DNA of 64,000 nucleotides from Acinetobacter pittii (GCF_034064985.1 NZ_CP139249.1:1922001-1986000), one strand, 5' to 3'; positions 1-8,702 are shown, counted from the first letter of the stretch. Notes: generated from the sequence alone by a model not told the origin. Program-made: numbers and translations.

Positions 1-1
1 C

Positions 2-1012
2 CGAAAATGGCTAATTTTATTGGCACGTGGTGTATGTGGGTTAGGCTTTGCTGGCCTCGCGATTAATGCCATGTTTGAGCATCCTTCGCTTTATACCATT
101 TACTTTCTTTCAGCATGGGATGGTTTCTTTGGTGCACTCGGTGTAACGGCAATGATGGCGATCATGCCTATAATTGTAGGGCGCGAAAATATTGTACAAG
201 CCCGTGCGATCAGTATGGTATCCGTACGTCTTGCAACCGTTATTTCACCAGCAATCGGCGGTATATTAATTGCTGCTAGTAGTGTTGCAACCGTGTATTG
301 GGTCTCAACGGTGGGTACTTTACTTACTGTATTTTTATTAATGGAACTACCTGCGCTTAAACCGCAACATGTATCAAATGGCGAAAGTCCTCTTCGTCAA
401 TTAGTCCAAGGCTTTAAATTCGTCTTTAAAAATAAAGTAGTCGGCAGCACGATTTTAATAGGTACATTGCTTAGTTTTAGCAGTGCTATTCGAATTATTT
501 TTCCGCAAATGGCAGATGAAATTTTTCACGGCGGTGCATTCGAACTCGGGCTTATGTATACGGCAGTGCCTTTAGGCTCGACTTTAGGAGCTTTACTCAG
601 TGGCTGGACAACACGTTTACTCAGACCCGGCTTGGTCATGCTCTATACGTGCTTAGGTGTTTTTAGTTGCATGATTATGATTGGGCTTTCACCTTGGCTC
701 ATCGTGACTTTGCCCATTTTATGTGTTTTCGGATATTTGATGTCGATTGCCAATTTGCTTCAATACAGCATTGTGCAAGGACATACACCTGATGAATATT
801 TAGGGCGTATTAATTCAATCTGGCTTGCACAAGATGCATTAGGCGATTCGATTGCCACTACAACTTTAGGTCTCTTAACTCGGTTTTTACCAATATCAGG
901 AAGTATCCTCTTCTTTGGCATATTAAGCTTTGCAGTCGGTTTTATGTTCTTATTCAACTCTCAAGATATACGTGAAACAGGCTTCCAAGATCCTAAGTTA
1001 CAAGAAAATTAA
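2..1012 (+). CDS. MFS transporter, EntS-like siderophore exporter (5' partial)
   Basis: The frame is already open at base 2, so the gene starts upstream of the window; only about 336 C-terminal residues are visible. The product is a hydrophobic major facilitator with roughly ten visible membrane helices and a cytoplasmic linker around residues 115-130. The sequence style (GRENIVQARAIS, late GxxLGRINSIW motif) is that of EntS/enterobactin-exporter-like MFS proteins. A phosphopantetheinyl transferase and PepSY/DUF3649 iron-uptake genes lie directly downstream, which fits siderophore export, perhaps of a hydroxamate/citrate siderophore such as baumannoferrin. That link is inference, since the biosynthetic genes would lie left of the window. 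An in-frame TTG at 20 is not a believable start because the reading frame continues before it. Confidence 0.75.
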   Translation, partial: RKWLILLARGVCGLGFAGLAINAMFEHPSLYTIYFLSAWDGFFGALGVTAMMAIMPIIVGRENIVQARAISMVSVRLATVISPAIGGILIAASSVATVYWVSTVGTLLTVFLLMELPALKPQHVSNGESPLRQLVQGFKFVFKNKVVGSTILIGTLLSFSSAIRIIFPQMADEIFHGGAFELGLMYTAVPLGSTLGALLSGWTTRLLRPGLVMLYTCLGVFSCMIMIGLSPWLIVTLPILCVFGYLMSIANLLQYSIVQGHTPDEYLGRINSIWLAQDALGDSIATTTLGLLTRFLPISGSILFFGILSFAVGFMFLFNSQDIRETGFQDPKLQEN

Positions 1013-1023
1013 ACTCTAAATAA

Positions 1024-1051
1024 GAAAGAAGGCAATTCGTTGCCTTCTTTT
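1024..1051. terminator. Bidirectional rho-independent terminator
   Basis: AAGAAGGCAA / TTGCCTTCTT stem with a TTCG tetraloop, A-run on the left and T-run on the right. It separates the convergent MFS and phosphopantetheinyl transferase genes. Confidence 0.85.
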
Positions 1052-1054
1052 ATT

Positions 1055-1801
1055 TTAAGAAGAATTTCGTGCCTGAAAAACCCAAGTCATAATATGGTCT
1101 TGTTCTATGGTCCAGCCACCGTCATAGCGTTCTAAGAGTTGGTAGCGCTGCTGAATTTCCGGCAAAAAATTTAGCGTTAATGTTTGATTTTCAAAATTAA
1201 TATCGACTATAGATGCTTCCAAGAAATCAATATATTGCTTTGCAGTGGGATAAACCGCTTTATATAGGCTTTCTTTTACAGAGAAAATTAAGCTCACATA
1301 GCGGGCAAAATCAAAAAACTCAGCCGCTTTACTTTTCCATAAATCAAACTCAAATGGCGTTAAAATAAGATGTGCACTCTCTTGAGCAAATTCTGAGGTC
1401 ACCCATTGCTCAATATCAATTCCCAAATAAATCGCATTGTTAGAGAGCGCAACAATTAACTTATTTTGTGAATGACTAATACTCCCCAAAACATGGGTTG
1501 GCCAAATGGGTAAATGTTCATGCATAGAGGTTATGGGCTGATCTAAACCGAAATGATGATTTAAAACTGCCTGAGCCAATACTCTGCCACATAAGTACTC
1601 ATTTTTACGTTCGACACGCGCTTGAGCAATTTTTAGGGGATGCTCTAATTCTTGATCTATATGCAAATGCTGCGTTTTTGATAAATCTAGCCCATAACAA
1701 AATAGCTCTGATGTAAAAAAAATAGGGTTCGAAATTTCATAAATTGATGTACTGATTTGTTCAGGAATATATAGATAATGACCCACTGTATTCGACTTCA
1801 A
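1055..1801 (-). CDS. Sfp/EntD-type 4'-phosphopantetheinyl transferase
   Basis: Transfers the phosphopantetheine arm of CoA to carrier-protein domains, activating siderophore or other NRPS/PKS assembly enzymes in the cytoplasm. The 248-residue protein carries the two family signatures: GIDIEQW near residue 127 (Mg/CoA binding) and the FSVKESLYKAVYP block near residue 170. Length is normal for the EntD/Sfp group. The only start in this part of the frame is a TTG at 1801; an AGGAG lies about 23 nt further up, too far for ideal use, so the N-terminus is uncertain. The gene diverges from the iron-uptake-type genes at 1946, with a Fur-like box between them. Family is firm; the partner synthetase is not visible. 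Confidence 0.85.
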   Translation of the reverse strand: MKSNTVGHYLYIPEQISTSIYEISNPIFFTSELFCYGLDLSKTQHLHIDQELEHPLKIAQARVERKNEYLCGRVLAQAVLNHHFGLDQPITSMHEHLPIWPTHVLGSISHSQNKLIVALSNNAIYLGIDIEQWVTSEFAQESAHLILTPFEFDLWKSKAAEFFDFARYVSLIFSVKESLYKAVYPTAKQYIDFLEASIVDINFENQTLTLNFLPEIQQRYQLLERYDGGWTIEQDHIMTWVFQARNSS

Positions 1802-1877
1802 AATAAATATTTTTAATGAGTAATCTCCTATCTTAACTTACTCACTGCAAATTTATAAATAATTATATTTATCATTT

Positions 1878-1896
1878 GATAATAATTATTATTTAC
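1878..1896. promoter_or_regulatory. Putative Fur box
   Basis: The 19 bases GATAATAATTATTATTTAC match about 14 of 19 positions of the classical Fur consensus and contain the palindrome ATAATAATTATTAT. It sits in the 144-bp gap between the divergent phosphopantetheinyl transferase and the DUF3325/DUF3649/PepSY genes, where iron repression of both would make sense. AT-rich surroundings raise the chance of a random match. Confidence 0.45.
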
Positions 1897-1945
1897 CTAT
1901 ACTGTTGGGTAAATTTTGACTTTAATTTACTTATAAACATCGATT

Positions 1946-2203
1946 ATGAAACTTATAGGAATTTTTTTGACCCTGTTGGGAGCGGTCAGTATCTATTGTA
2001 GTCATAGCAATCAAAATCTGTTGTCTCAACATCTTCCTCCTTTCTTTAAGTATATGGGTCTAGTGCTATTAGGCGTTGGATTTATTGCTCTCTTTGCAAG
2101 CTTACCAAAAGTGGTTGCCGCTTTTTGCTGGTTCATGCTCATCATTTTTGCGTGGTCTTTCCTCCCTTTTATGGCGCTTTTTAAACGGAAACTGATTTCA
2201 TGA
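1946..2203 (+). CDS. Small membrane protein, DUF3325-like
   Basis: An 85-residue protein with three hydrophobic segments (about residues 3-20, 34-52, 56-75) and a short basic tail. It is the first gene of a three-gene unit and overlaps the next by four bases (ATGA), a sign of translational coupling. Size, topology and position before DUF3649 and PepSY genes match the DUF3325 proteins found in FoxB-like iron uptake operons; the family call is based mainly on context. The biochemical role is unknown; a part in taking iron off siderophores at the inner membrane is inference. Confidence 0.6.
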   Translation: MKLIGIFLTLLGAVSIYCSHSNQNLLSQHLPPFFKYMGLVLLGVGFIALFASLPKVVAAFCWFMLIIFAWSFLPFMALFKRKLIS

Positions 2204-2490
2204 AAGTTAAAATTCAGTCTCCAATCCAGCCAGACTGGTGGAGTAAAACGTTTGCAGGTGGTGTTTTAGGTCTAAGTCTTTCTATCGCGATTGGGAATTT
2301 AATTGTTTTATTAGGCCAGCCTTATGTTGCCATGGATTTATTGGTGCAAGTGGGTATGTGGAGTGTTCCTTGGGTTTGGATGCCGATTATGTTTGGCAGT
2401 TATTTTTTCACGACCGGACGAAAAGCGATTATGTATTTATTGATTGCCAATGCCCTAGCGTATAGCTGTATTTTTGTATTGCGGGGTTAA
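2200..2490 (+). CDS. DUF3649 iron-uptake membrane protein
   Basis: A 96-residue protein with three predicted helices. The core from about residue 14 (WSKTFAGGVLG) through the WVWMPIMFGSYFF segment is typical of DUF3649 proteins, which are annotated as iron uptake proteins because they accompany TonB receptors and PepSY membrane proteins. It starts inside the stop of the upstream gene and ends two bases before the PepSY gene, so the three are almost certainly one transcript. The molecular role is not established. Confidence 0.65.
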   Translation: MKVKIQSPIQPDWWSKTFAGGVLGLSLSIAIGNLIVLLGQPYVAMDLLVQVGMWSVPWVWMPIMFGSYFFTTGRKAIMYLLIANALAYSCIFVLRG

Positions 2491-2492
2491 AC

Positions 2493-4097
2493 ATGAAAGT
2501 ACGTTCAGACATCATGAAATTAGCAAAAAGCATGCATACTTGGGTGGGTGTATGTGCTGGGATTTTGCTTTTTATCTGTTTCTTTGCTGGTGGGCTCAGC
2601 ATGTTTCAGCACCATATTAGTAAATGGGCTACGCCAACACAGCAAGTTTTACCGAAAGTCTCACCCGACCAATATAATGAGCTTATTCAAAAAGTACAGA
2701 CTGCCTATCCTGCTGCACAAAAGAACTTCACACTAAATTTATCGTCCAATGAATTTCACTATGCACCTATTACGTGGAGTGAACATGAACGTGGCGATGG
2801 TTTTAATGCTGCTCAGTCTACGTGGATGGCAAGCTTAGACGATAAAGGTCAGTTAATCGTTGCCCAAGAAAACTTATCTAAAGCAGGCTGGCTAATTGAA
2901 CAGTTGCATGAAACAGCAGGCATACCGGGCATGACAGGCCATCACGGATTAGGTCTCTATGTGATGGGCGTGGTTTCAATTTTATATTTTCTTGCTCTGC
3001 TCTCAGGAGTGATCATACTTTTACCAACCTTGGTAAAGGATTATTTTGTTATTCGGCCTGGCAAAAATAAAAAGCGCTTTTGGCTAGATGCGCATAACGT
3101 GATTGGAATTACGAGCTTACCGTTCCACATCATTATTAGTATTAGCGTTATTGTCTTTGCTTTTCATGACCTTTTTTATGATGCGATTGGACAACTTGCA
3201 CTCAAAGGACAGCCTGTTTTTCAGCGTTCTCCCCCAGCGCTGATTCAACCTAAACAAACGCACATTGATGTGCAGCAAATATTAGCTCAAGCTAAAAAAG
3301 TAGCACCTGAATATTCAGTTGACTATATCCAGTTCAGTGGCCTAGACAAACCTGAAAAAGCCAATGCACGAATTGCTCTCTATAGCTCAGATCAGATGTT
3401 GCGCGGTGCAAATCATGACTTTATGCGTATGAATCCATATGCAGTTGAGCACTTTAATCATAAAGGTATTAACACACAGACTGATGCTGGGAATAAGTTA
3501 ATCAACGCCATGTTTAGCCTGCATTTTGGCAGTTTTGGTGGTACTGGCGTACGTTGGATTTATTTTGTTTTAGGTGTTGGTGGTGCCTTCTTATTTTATA
3601 CGGGCAACATTCTTTGGGTTGAAACTCGTGCACGTAAGCAAAAGCGTGCTGAAGACCCTGTTCCTGTTCAACGTAAAGATGTGGTGTTCCTCGCGAACTT
3701 AACTATAGGCGCGTGCCTAGGGTGTGTTTTAGCTGTCGTAGGTACAATGTTGGCCAGTCGTTGGCTTTTCGCAGCGCTTAACATTGAAAGCATGAATCAC
3801 CTTTTTATGTATGGTTATTATGCGATTTTCCTACTGACTTTGATTTATACCTTTGTGATTGGCTACGCGAAAGCTTTACCACAACTGCTATTAACTTTGG
3901 TTTTGGTATTATTTTCGATTCCGCTTACATCCCTTTTAGCCTACTTCATTCCTCAAAGTGGCTTATGGATACATGGCGGAGAAATCTTAGTAGTTGATTT
4001 CTTAGCTGTCATTTTTGCATTCGCTTTTTGGCGTTTTTATCAACAAGCCCAAGATCGCCGAAAATCTGCTCCAACTGGTAGTTTATGGGCTAGCTAA
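2493..4097 (+). CDS. PepSY-associated transmembrane protein (FoxB/PiuB-like)
   Basis: A 534-residue inner-membrane protein of the PepSY_TM family, whose members such as FoxB and PiuB help release or reduce iron from siderophores. Visible features: a first helix at about 16-38 after the N-terminal MHTWVGVCAG motif, a periplasmic PepSY-like part, a central helix pair around 155-180 and 205-230, a second periplasmic part, and four or five helices after about 350. Conserved histidines lie at membrane edges (MHTW, HHGLG, DAHNVIG, SLHFG), fitting a heme-binding or reductase role. The ATG at 2493 has GGGG six bases upstream. It is the last gene of the iron-uptake-like unit. Confidence 0.8.
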   Translation: MKVRSDIMKLAKSMHTWVGVCAGILLFICFFAGGLSMFQHHISKWATPTQQVLPKVSPDQYNELIQKVQTAYPAAQKNFTLNLSSNEFHYAPITWSEHERGDGFNAAQSTWMASLDDKGQLIVAQENLSKAGWLIEQLHETAGIPGMTGHHGLGLYVMGVVSILYFLALLSGVIILLPTLVKDYFVIRPGKNKKRFWLDAHNVIGITSLPFHIIISISVIVFAFHDLFYDAIGQLALKGQPVFQRSPPALIQPKQTHIDVQQILAQAKKVAPEYSVDYIQFSGLDKPEKANARIALYSSDQMLRGANHDFMRMNPYAVEHFNHKGINTQTDAGNKLINAMFSLHFGSFGGTGVRWIYFVLGVGGAFLFYTGNILWVETRARKQKRAEDPVPVQRKDVVFLANLTIGACLGCVLAVVGTMLASRWLFAALNIESMNHLFMYGYYAIFLLTLIYTFVIGYAKALPQLLLTLVLVLFSIPLTSLLAYFIPQSGLWIHGGEILVVDFLAVIFAFAFWRFYQQAQDRRKSAPTGSLWAS

Positions 4098-4143
4098 CAA
4101 CCATAAATCAACATGGCTGAAATAATGTGTGAAATATGAAAAA

Positions 4144-4764
4144 TTATAAAATCCACATTGTTTCGGTCAGTTGTTTAATTTCTTGAATATCATGACTCAC
4201 ATAAATCATCGGAATTTTTATTTCCTCTTTTACTTTCTGAAAAAAAGGAATAATTTCAGCTTTATGGTTTGCATCCAGTGCTGATAACGGCTCATCAAGT
4301 AATAACAGCTTAGGTGAATATAACAATGCTCGACCTAGTGCCACGCGCTGTTTTTCCCCTCCTGAGAGTTTAATGGGCATACGTTGTAATAATTGCCCTA
4401 ACTTTAATAACTCAATAATGTAATCTGCTTCAAAGTGACGTTCTTGTTGGGAAAGATGCTTAAGACCAAATAATAAGTTTTGCTTTACCGTTTTATGCGG
4501 AAAAAGCTGAGCATCTTGAAAAACCAATCCAACATGCCGCTTTTGGGTACTCAAGTTAATGTTTTGATCTGAATCAAACCATGTTTGGTCCTGTATCTTA
4601 ATGAGTCCACTATGCGGTGTGTTCAACCCTGCAATGGCATGTAAAATCGATGTTTTACCTGAACCCGATGCACCAAATAGCCCAATAACAGAAGCATCCG
4701 ACTGGAAATTAGGTTCAATATGAAATTGACCCATTTGTAGCTGAAAACGGCAATCAATCAACAT
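4144..4764 (-). CDS. modC: Molybdate ABC transporter ATPase ModC, short form
   Basis: ATP-binding subunit energising molybdate import. Walker A GASGSGKT lies near residue 30, the ABC signature LSGGEKQR near 128, and Walker B LLLDEPLSALD just after. At 206 residues the protein stops after the switch histidine (YVSHD); the C-terminal TOBE/molbindin domain of full-length ModC (about 350 residues) is absent. The stop codon is clean and the ATPase core is complete, so this looks like a natural short form rather than a broken gene. It lies four bases after modB, and modA-modB-modC form one operon. A generic Fe3+/phosphonate ATPase is unlikely given the neighbours. Confidence 0.88.
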   Translation of the reverse strand: MLIDCRFQLQMGQFHIEPNFQSDASVIGLFGASGSGKTSILHAIAGLNTPHSGLIKIQDQTWFDSDQNINLSTQKRHVGLVFQDAQLFPHKTVKQNLLFGLKHLSQQERHFEADYIIELLKLGQLLQRMPIKLSGGEKQRVALGRALLYSPKLLLLDEPLSALDANHKAEIIPFFQKVKEEIKIPMIYVSHDIQEIKQLTETMWIL

Positions 4765-4768
4765 AATT

Positions 4769-5461
4769 TTACCGCCCTAAACGCTTCTTTTGATAACGAT
4801 GAAACCACTGGGCAAACCATAATGCCAGAAAAGCTACACTTAACGATAAAACAATAAGCCTTTGAATAGCGGCCTCGGTGTCGGGTTGTTGCATTAGGCT
4901 ATACATGGCCAAAGGTAAAGTCCGTGTTTCATTAGAAATATTACCCACAAAGGTAATGGTTGCCCCAAACTCACCTAAACTGCGGCAAAAACATAAAATA
5001 GCACCAATTAAAATACCACTGCTAGCTAGAGGCAAAGTGACATGAAAAAAAGCCCCTAAAGATGAGGCACCTAATGTCTTTGCTGCCATTTCTAAACGCT
5101 GCTCGACCAGTTCAATCGCTAGACGAATCGATTGCACCAATAGCGGAAAACCCATCACTGCCGAAGCAAGAACAGCGCCTTTCCAGTTAAATGCAAAATC
5201 AATTCCAAGCGGTGCCAAATGTTGTCCAATAAAGCCGCGGCTCCCAAAAACTTGTAAAAGCAAATAACCAGGAACAACTGGCGGTAAAACCAAAGGTAAA
5301 AACACCAATGTTTCAATGAATGACTTGCCCCAGAACTCTTTACGTGCCAAAAACCATCCCACACAAATTGCAGGAATAATACTGACCACAAGACAACTTG
5401 CTGCAACCTTACAAGAAAGATACAGAACGCTGAGCTCTTCTGGGGTTAAAGAAAACATCAT
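4769..5461 (-). CDS. modB: Molybdate ABC transporter permease ModB
   Basis: Inner-membrane channel subunit of the molybdate importer: 230 residues with about five helices and the ABC permease coupling motif ending in RSLGEFGATITFVGN near residue 160, the EFGAT signature typical of ModB/CysT-type oxyanion permeases. Its start overlaps the modA stop (ATGA), and modC follows after four bases. Met1 and Met2 are both possible starts. Confidence 0.92.
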   Translation of the reverse strand: MMFSLTPEELSVLYLSCKVAASCLVVSIIPAICVGWFLARKEFWGKSFIETLVFLPLVLPPVVPGYLLLQVFGSRGFIGQHLAPLGIDFAFNWKGAVLASAVMGFPLLVQSIRLAIELVEQRLEMAAKTLGASSLGAFFHVTLPLASSGILIGAILCFCRSLGEFGATITFVGNISNETRTLPLAMYSLMQQPDTEAAIQRLIVLSLSVAFLALWFAQWFHRYQKKRLGR

Positions 5462-6243
5462 GGTTTAACTGGAACCAACACGCTAAAGCCATACTTTTTA
5501 AAGACAGCTTTGGCTGGGTTGCTTTGTAAAAACTGATAGAACTTTACTGAGTTTGAGTTCTTTTTAATCAACCCTACAGGATAAGTAATTGGCAAATGCG
5601 TATTTTCCGGAAATACGCCAGCTACCTTCACATCTTTGCTAATCGCTGCATCAGTTGCATAGACAATCCCAACCTGACATTCACCGCGTGCAACGAAATT
5701 TAATGCCGCCCGAACATCTTCTGTTTCAACTAACTTTGGCTCAATACGACTCCACCAACCTAAATTAGTAAAAGCTTGTTTAGCATATTTGCCTATAGGC
5801 ACACTTTTGGTATCTCCTGTACAAATCTTGCCTTTAAATACTTTGTTTGGATCATTGGTTTTATCTAATTTTATGTTTAATGACTGCCCTTTTGGGATAA
5901 TTAGCACCAAACGGTTGCCTAATAAATTTATACGGTCACTTGCTGCAACTAATTTTTTATTTTGCAGATAATCCATCCACTGGGTATCAGCAGAGATAAA
6001 TACATCGGCTGGTGCCCCAGCTTCAATTTGTTTCGCTAATGTCGATGAGCCGGCATATGAAGTTTTAACTTCTACTTTATTTTGTTTTTCATAAATTTTT
6101 TCTAAATCGTTAATCGCATTCGTTAAGCTCGCTGCTGCATAAACGGTAACCGATTCAGCTTTGGTTGGAACATTAAAGACCAATCCTATGCTGAGGACTG
6201 AACAGACTAAAGCCAACTTTCTTATCTTCGTATCACTTACCAT
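5458..6243 (-). CDS. modA: Periplasmic molybdate-binding protein ModA
   Basis: Binds molybdate (and tungstate) in the periplasm for ModBC. I place the start at 6243: AAAGG lies eight bases upstream and the protein then opens with a signal peptide (basic start, hydrophobic LALVCSVLSIGLVF, cleavage near PTKAES). A longer in-frame extension to 6330 would run through the putative ModE operator and lacks a ribosome site. The mature part begins VTVYAAASLTNAI and contains the ligand-loop SYAGSSTLAKQIEAGAPADVF, both classic ModA motifs. Length 261 residues is normal. First gene of modABC. Confidence 0.93.
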   Translation of the reverse strand: MVSDTKIRKLALVCSVLSIGLVFNVPTKAESVTVYAAASLTNAINDLEKIYEKQNKVEVKTSYAGSSTLAKQIEAGAPADVFISADTQWMDYLQNKKLVAASDRINLLGNRLVLIIPKGQSLNIKLDKTNDPNKVFKGKICTGDTKSVPIGKYAKQAFTNLGWWSRIEPKLVETEDVRAALNFVARGECQVGIVYATDAAISKDVKVAGVFPENTHLPITYPVGLIKKNSNSVKFYQFLQSNPAKAVFKKYGFSVLVPVKP

Positions 6244-6272
6244 TATGTTTACCTTTTTGTCGTTTTTTGCAG

Positions 6273-6296
6273 CGATATATATCCAAGAATATAGCG
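6273..6296. promoter_or_regulatory. Putative ModE operator upstream of modA
   Basis: Near-perfect inverted repeat CGCTATAT-N8-ATATATCG (read on the minus strand), 30-53 bases before the chosen modA start. It resembles the CGnTATAT / ATATAnCG arms described for ModE sites. A ModE-like gene lies just upstream. Confidence 0.5.
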
Positions 6297-6684
6297 CTAC
6301 ATAAAGATTATGAAAAGTATAATTCGTCAAATATAGATGATCGGAATGAAGGTAAATAGCGCAATTTGTATTTCAAACTTCATTTTTGGTGCACTCGGTA
6401 GTGAGGCTAACCGTTAAAGAGCACTATATAAAACTTATTTTCTTTTAAACTTTAGTGAATAATTTAATTGGTTTTATGATTATCCCTATGCCAAAAAACA
6501 CATAGAGATAACCATAAAGATCAGTCGTTTATGCCAGCTACTTTTTTAGATACGCAATAAAAAACGCCTATCCAAAACCATCTTTTACGATAGTGCAGAA
6601 TAGACGCCATTGTCTGTGTAACTGAAAATTGCAGCAGTGCTTTTTCAGCGTGCAATTTATATGAAGCAAAAGCTATACCACATT
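6297..6684. other. Intergenic stretch between modA and modE
   Basis: About 390 bases with no convincing ORF. It must contain the modA promoter near 6300-6360. Around 6565-6612 there is weak complementarity between ACGCCTAT and ATAGACGC, not enough to call an RNA element. Confidence 0.5.
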
Positions 6685-6713
6685 AAAAAACTCAGTCGCT
6701 ATGAGAGTTTTTA
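6685..6713 (-). terminator. Terminator of the modE-like gene
   Basis: AAAAACTC / GAGTTTTT stem with an 11-base loop, directly after the modE-like stop codon on the minus strand, ending in a T-run. Confidence 0.7.
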
Positions 6714-6714
6714 T

Positions 6715-7065
6715 TTAGCGTTTTAAATAGCTACTCATGATTTGATAATCATGTTCTAAGGCTTGTCGAGCATTGATTTCCATTTGGCGATAATGTTGTA
6801 AGACTTTCTGGCCCAAAGCTGTAACGGCCGCCCCACCACCATGTGTTCCGCCTGTTTGAGTTTCAACTAAAGCTGTTTCAAAGCACTGATTCATTGTATC
6901 GACCAATTGCCATGCACGGCGGTAGCTCATATTCATATATTTTGCAGCTTGTGAGATCGATCCAGTTCTTTCAATTGCTTCGAGTAAGTCTGCCTTACCT
7001 GGACCAAATGCAATGTTTTGCTCTAAAAGAATTCTAATTTGTAATTTTAAGTTTTGTTCTTTCAT
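6715..7065 (-). CDS. modE: ModE-like winged-helix regulator without molbindin domain
   Basis: A 116-residue DNA-binding protein corresponding to the N-terminal half of ModE: winged helix with LLEAIERTGSISQAAKYMNMSYRRAWQ around residues 27-53 and the GGxxGGGAxVTALG wing near 72-85. Full ModE has about 260 residues with two C-terminal TOBE domains that bind molybdate; these are missing here, as in the many short ModE-like LysR-type HTH proteins. It is transcribed toward modABC but has its own terminator. It probably represses modABC through the inverted repeat at 6273-6296. How it would sense molybdate without a TOBE domain is open. Confidence 0.8.
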   Translation of the reverse strand: MKEQNLKLQIRILLEQNIAFGPGKADLLEAIERTGSISQAAKYMNMSYRRAWQLVDTMNQCFETALVETQTGGTHGGGAAVTALGQKVLQHYRQMEINARQALEHDYQIMSSYLKR

Positions 7066-7188
7066 AGACTTAGTTCACAAAATCTCATTTTATGCTACTT
7101 AACATTATAAGGAACTTTAATAGGTTGAAATACATACAAATTTAAGTCTCTACTCTTTCTTAAAAAAGTTTGATTAAAAAATCAAAAC

Positions 7189-7224
7189 TGCACAAAGTGG
7201 ATAAAGTTCTGGAAAAAACGGATA
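7189..7224 (+). promoter_or_regulatory. XylS/BenR-type operator of antABC
   Basis: Two direct half-sites of the XylS/BenR form TGCA-N6-GGATA: TGCA-caaagt-GGATA at 7189-7203 and TGGA-aaaaac-GGATA at 7210-7224, with the GGATA elements exactly 21 bp apart. It lies 60 bp upstream of the antA start, where an AraC/XylS activator would touch RNA polymerase. Confidence 0.7.
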
Positions 7225-7284
7225 GAGGCAAAGGCTTAATCGCGGTTCAATCAGTTAAAAGCTGATTGATTGGAGGATTGAGCA

Positions 7285-8700
7285 ATGACCTCATCTAATT
7301 TAAAACAATGGAATGATTTTATAGATGGATGTATCGACTTCCGTCCTAATGATGGCGTGTTTCGTATTGCACGTAATATGTTTACTGAGCCTGAACTATT
7401 TGACTTGGAAATGGAACTTATTTTTGAAAAGGTTTGGATTTATGCATGCCACGAAAGTGAAATTCCAAACAATCATGATTTCCTAACCGTTCAAATTGGT
7501 CGTCAACCGATTATCGTGAGCCGTGATGGAAAAGGTGAATTACATGCCATGGTCAATGCTTGTGAACACCGCGGAGCGACTTTAACACGTGTTGCTAAAG
7601 GCAACCAATCTACATTTACTTGTCCATTCCATGCTTGGTGCTATAAGTCAGATGGTCGTTTGGTGAAAGTCAAAGCACCTGGTGAATATTGTGAAGATTT
7701 TGATAAATCAAGCCGTGGTTTAAAACAAGGCCGTATTGCCAGCTATCGTGGATTTGTATTTGTAAGCCTTGATACTCAAGCAACAGATTCACTAGAAGAC
7801 TTTTTGGGCGATGTAAAATTGTTTCTTGATTTAATGATCAACCAATCGCCAACAGGTGAACTCGAAGTACTTCAAGGCAAGTCATCTTATACTTTTGCAG
7901 GTAACTGGAAGCTACAAAATGAAAATGGCTTAGATGGTTACCATGTCAGCACTGTTCACTATAACTATGTCTCTACAGTCCAACACCGTCAACAAGTGAA
8001 TGCATCAAAAGGTGAAGAACTCGATACGCTTGACTACAGCAAGTTAGGTGCCGGTGACTCAGAAACTGACGATGGATGGTTTAGTTTTAAGAATGGCCAT
8101 AGTGTTTTATTTAGTGACATGCCAAATCCAACAGTTCGTCCGGGCTACAGTACAGTTATGCCATATATGGTTGAAAAATATGGCGAAAAATATGCAGAAT
8201 GGGCAATGCACCGTTTAAGAAACTTGAACTTATACCCTAGCCTATTCTTCATGGATCAAATTAGTTCACAGCTTCGTATTGTTCGTCCTGTGGCATGGAA
8301 TAAAACTGAAGTCATCAGCCAATGTATTGGCGTTAAAGGTGAATCTGCAGAAGCACGCCGTAACCGTATTCGCCAGTTTGAAGATTTCTTTAACGTATCA
8401 GGACTTGGTACACCAGACGATTTAGTCGAATTCCGTGAACAGCAAAAAGGTTTTCAAGCGCGTCTTGAACGTTGGAGCGATATTTCTCGTGGCTGTCAGT
8501 CCTGGGAATACGGTGCAACTAAAAACTCACAAGACTTAGGCATTCAACCCGTCATTACTGGCCGTGAATTTACCCATGAAGGACTCTATGTAAACCAGCA
8601 TGGACACTGGCAACGTCTAATGCTTGATGGCTTAAACAAGAAAGCATTGAAAATGCAAGATATTACTTTTGAAAACAATGCCGTAATGGATGAGGTGTAA
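7285..8700 (+). CDS. antA: Anthranilate 1,2-dioxygenase, large (alpha) subunit
   Basis: Catalytic subunit of the enzyme that dihydroxylates anthranilate, which then loses CO2 and ammonia to give catechol. The 471-residue protein has a Rieske [2Fe-2S] site (CEHRG, 17-residue gap, CPFH) at about residues 92-115 and the mononuclear iron site around 215-228 (NENGLDGYHVSTVH, giving two His ligands, with a later Asp). Length equals the Acinetobacter AntA. Start ATG has GGAGG eight bases upstream. It is followed after two bases by antB and then antC. A benzoate dioxygenase BenA is the nearest alternative, but the linked indole genes producing anthranilate favour AntA. Confidence 0.9.
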   Translation: MTSSNLKQWNDFIDGCIDFRPNDGVFRIARNMFTEPELFDLEMELIFEKVWIYACHESEIPNNHDFLTVQIGRQPIIVSRDGKGELHAMVNACEHRGATLTRVAKGNQSTFTCPFHAWCYKSDGRLVKVKAPGEYCEDFDKSSRGLKQGRIASYRGFVFVSLDTQATDSLEDFLGDVKLFLDLMINQSPTGELEVLQGKSSYTFAGNWKLQNENGLDGYHVSTVHYNYVSTVQHRQQVNASKGEELDTLDYSKLGAGDSETDDGWFSFKNGHSVLFSDMPNPTVRPGYSTVMPYMVEKYGEKYAEWAMHRLRNLNLYPSLFFMDQISSQLRIVRPVAWNKTEVISQCIGVKGESAEARRNRIRQFEDFFNVSGLGTPDDLVEFREQQKGFQARLERWSDISRGCQSWEYGATKNSQDLGIQPVITGREFTHEGLYVNQHGHWQRLMLDGLNKKALKMQDITFENNAVMDEV

Positions 8701-8702
8701 CC

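Noticed and set aside
6560..6620. Molybdenum-cofactor riboswitch or other structured RNA between modA and modE
   Set aside because: The complementarity is short and imperfect and it lies far from the modA start.
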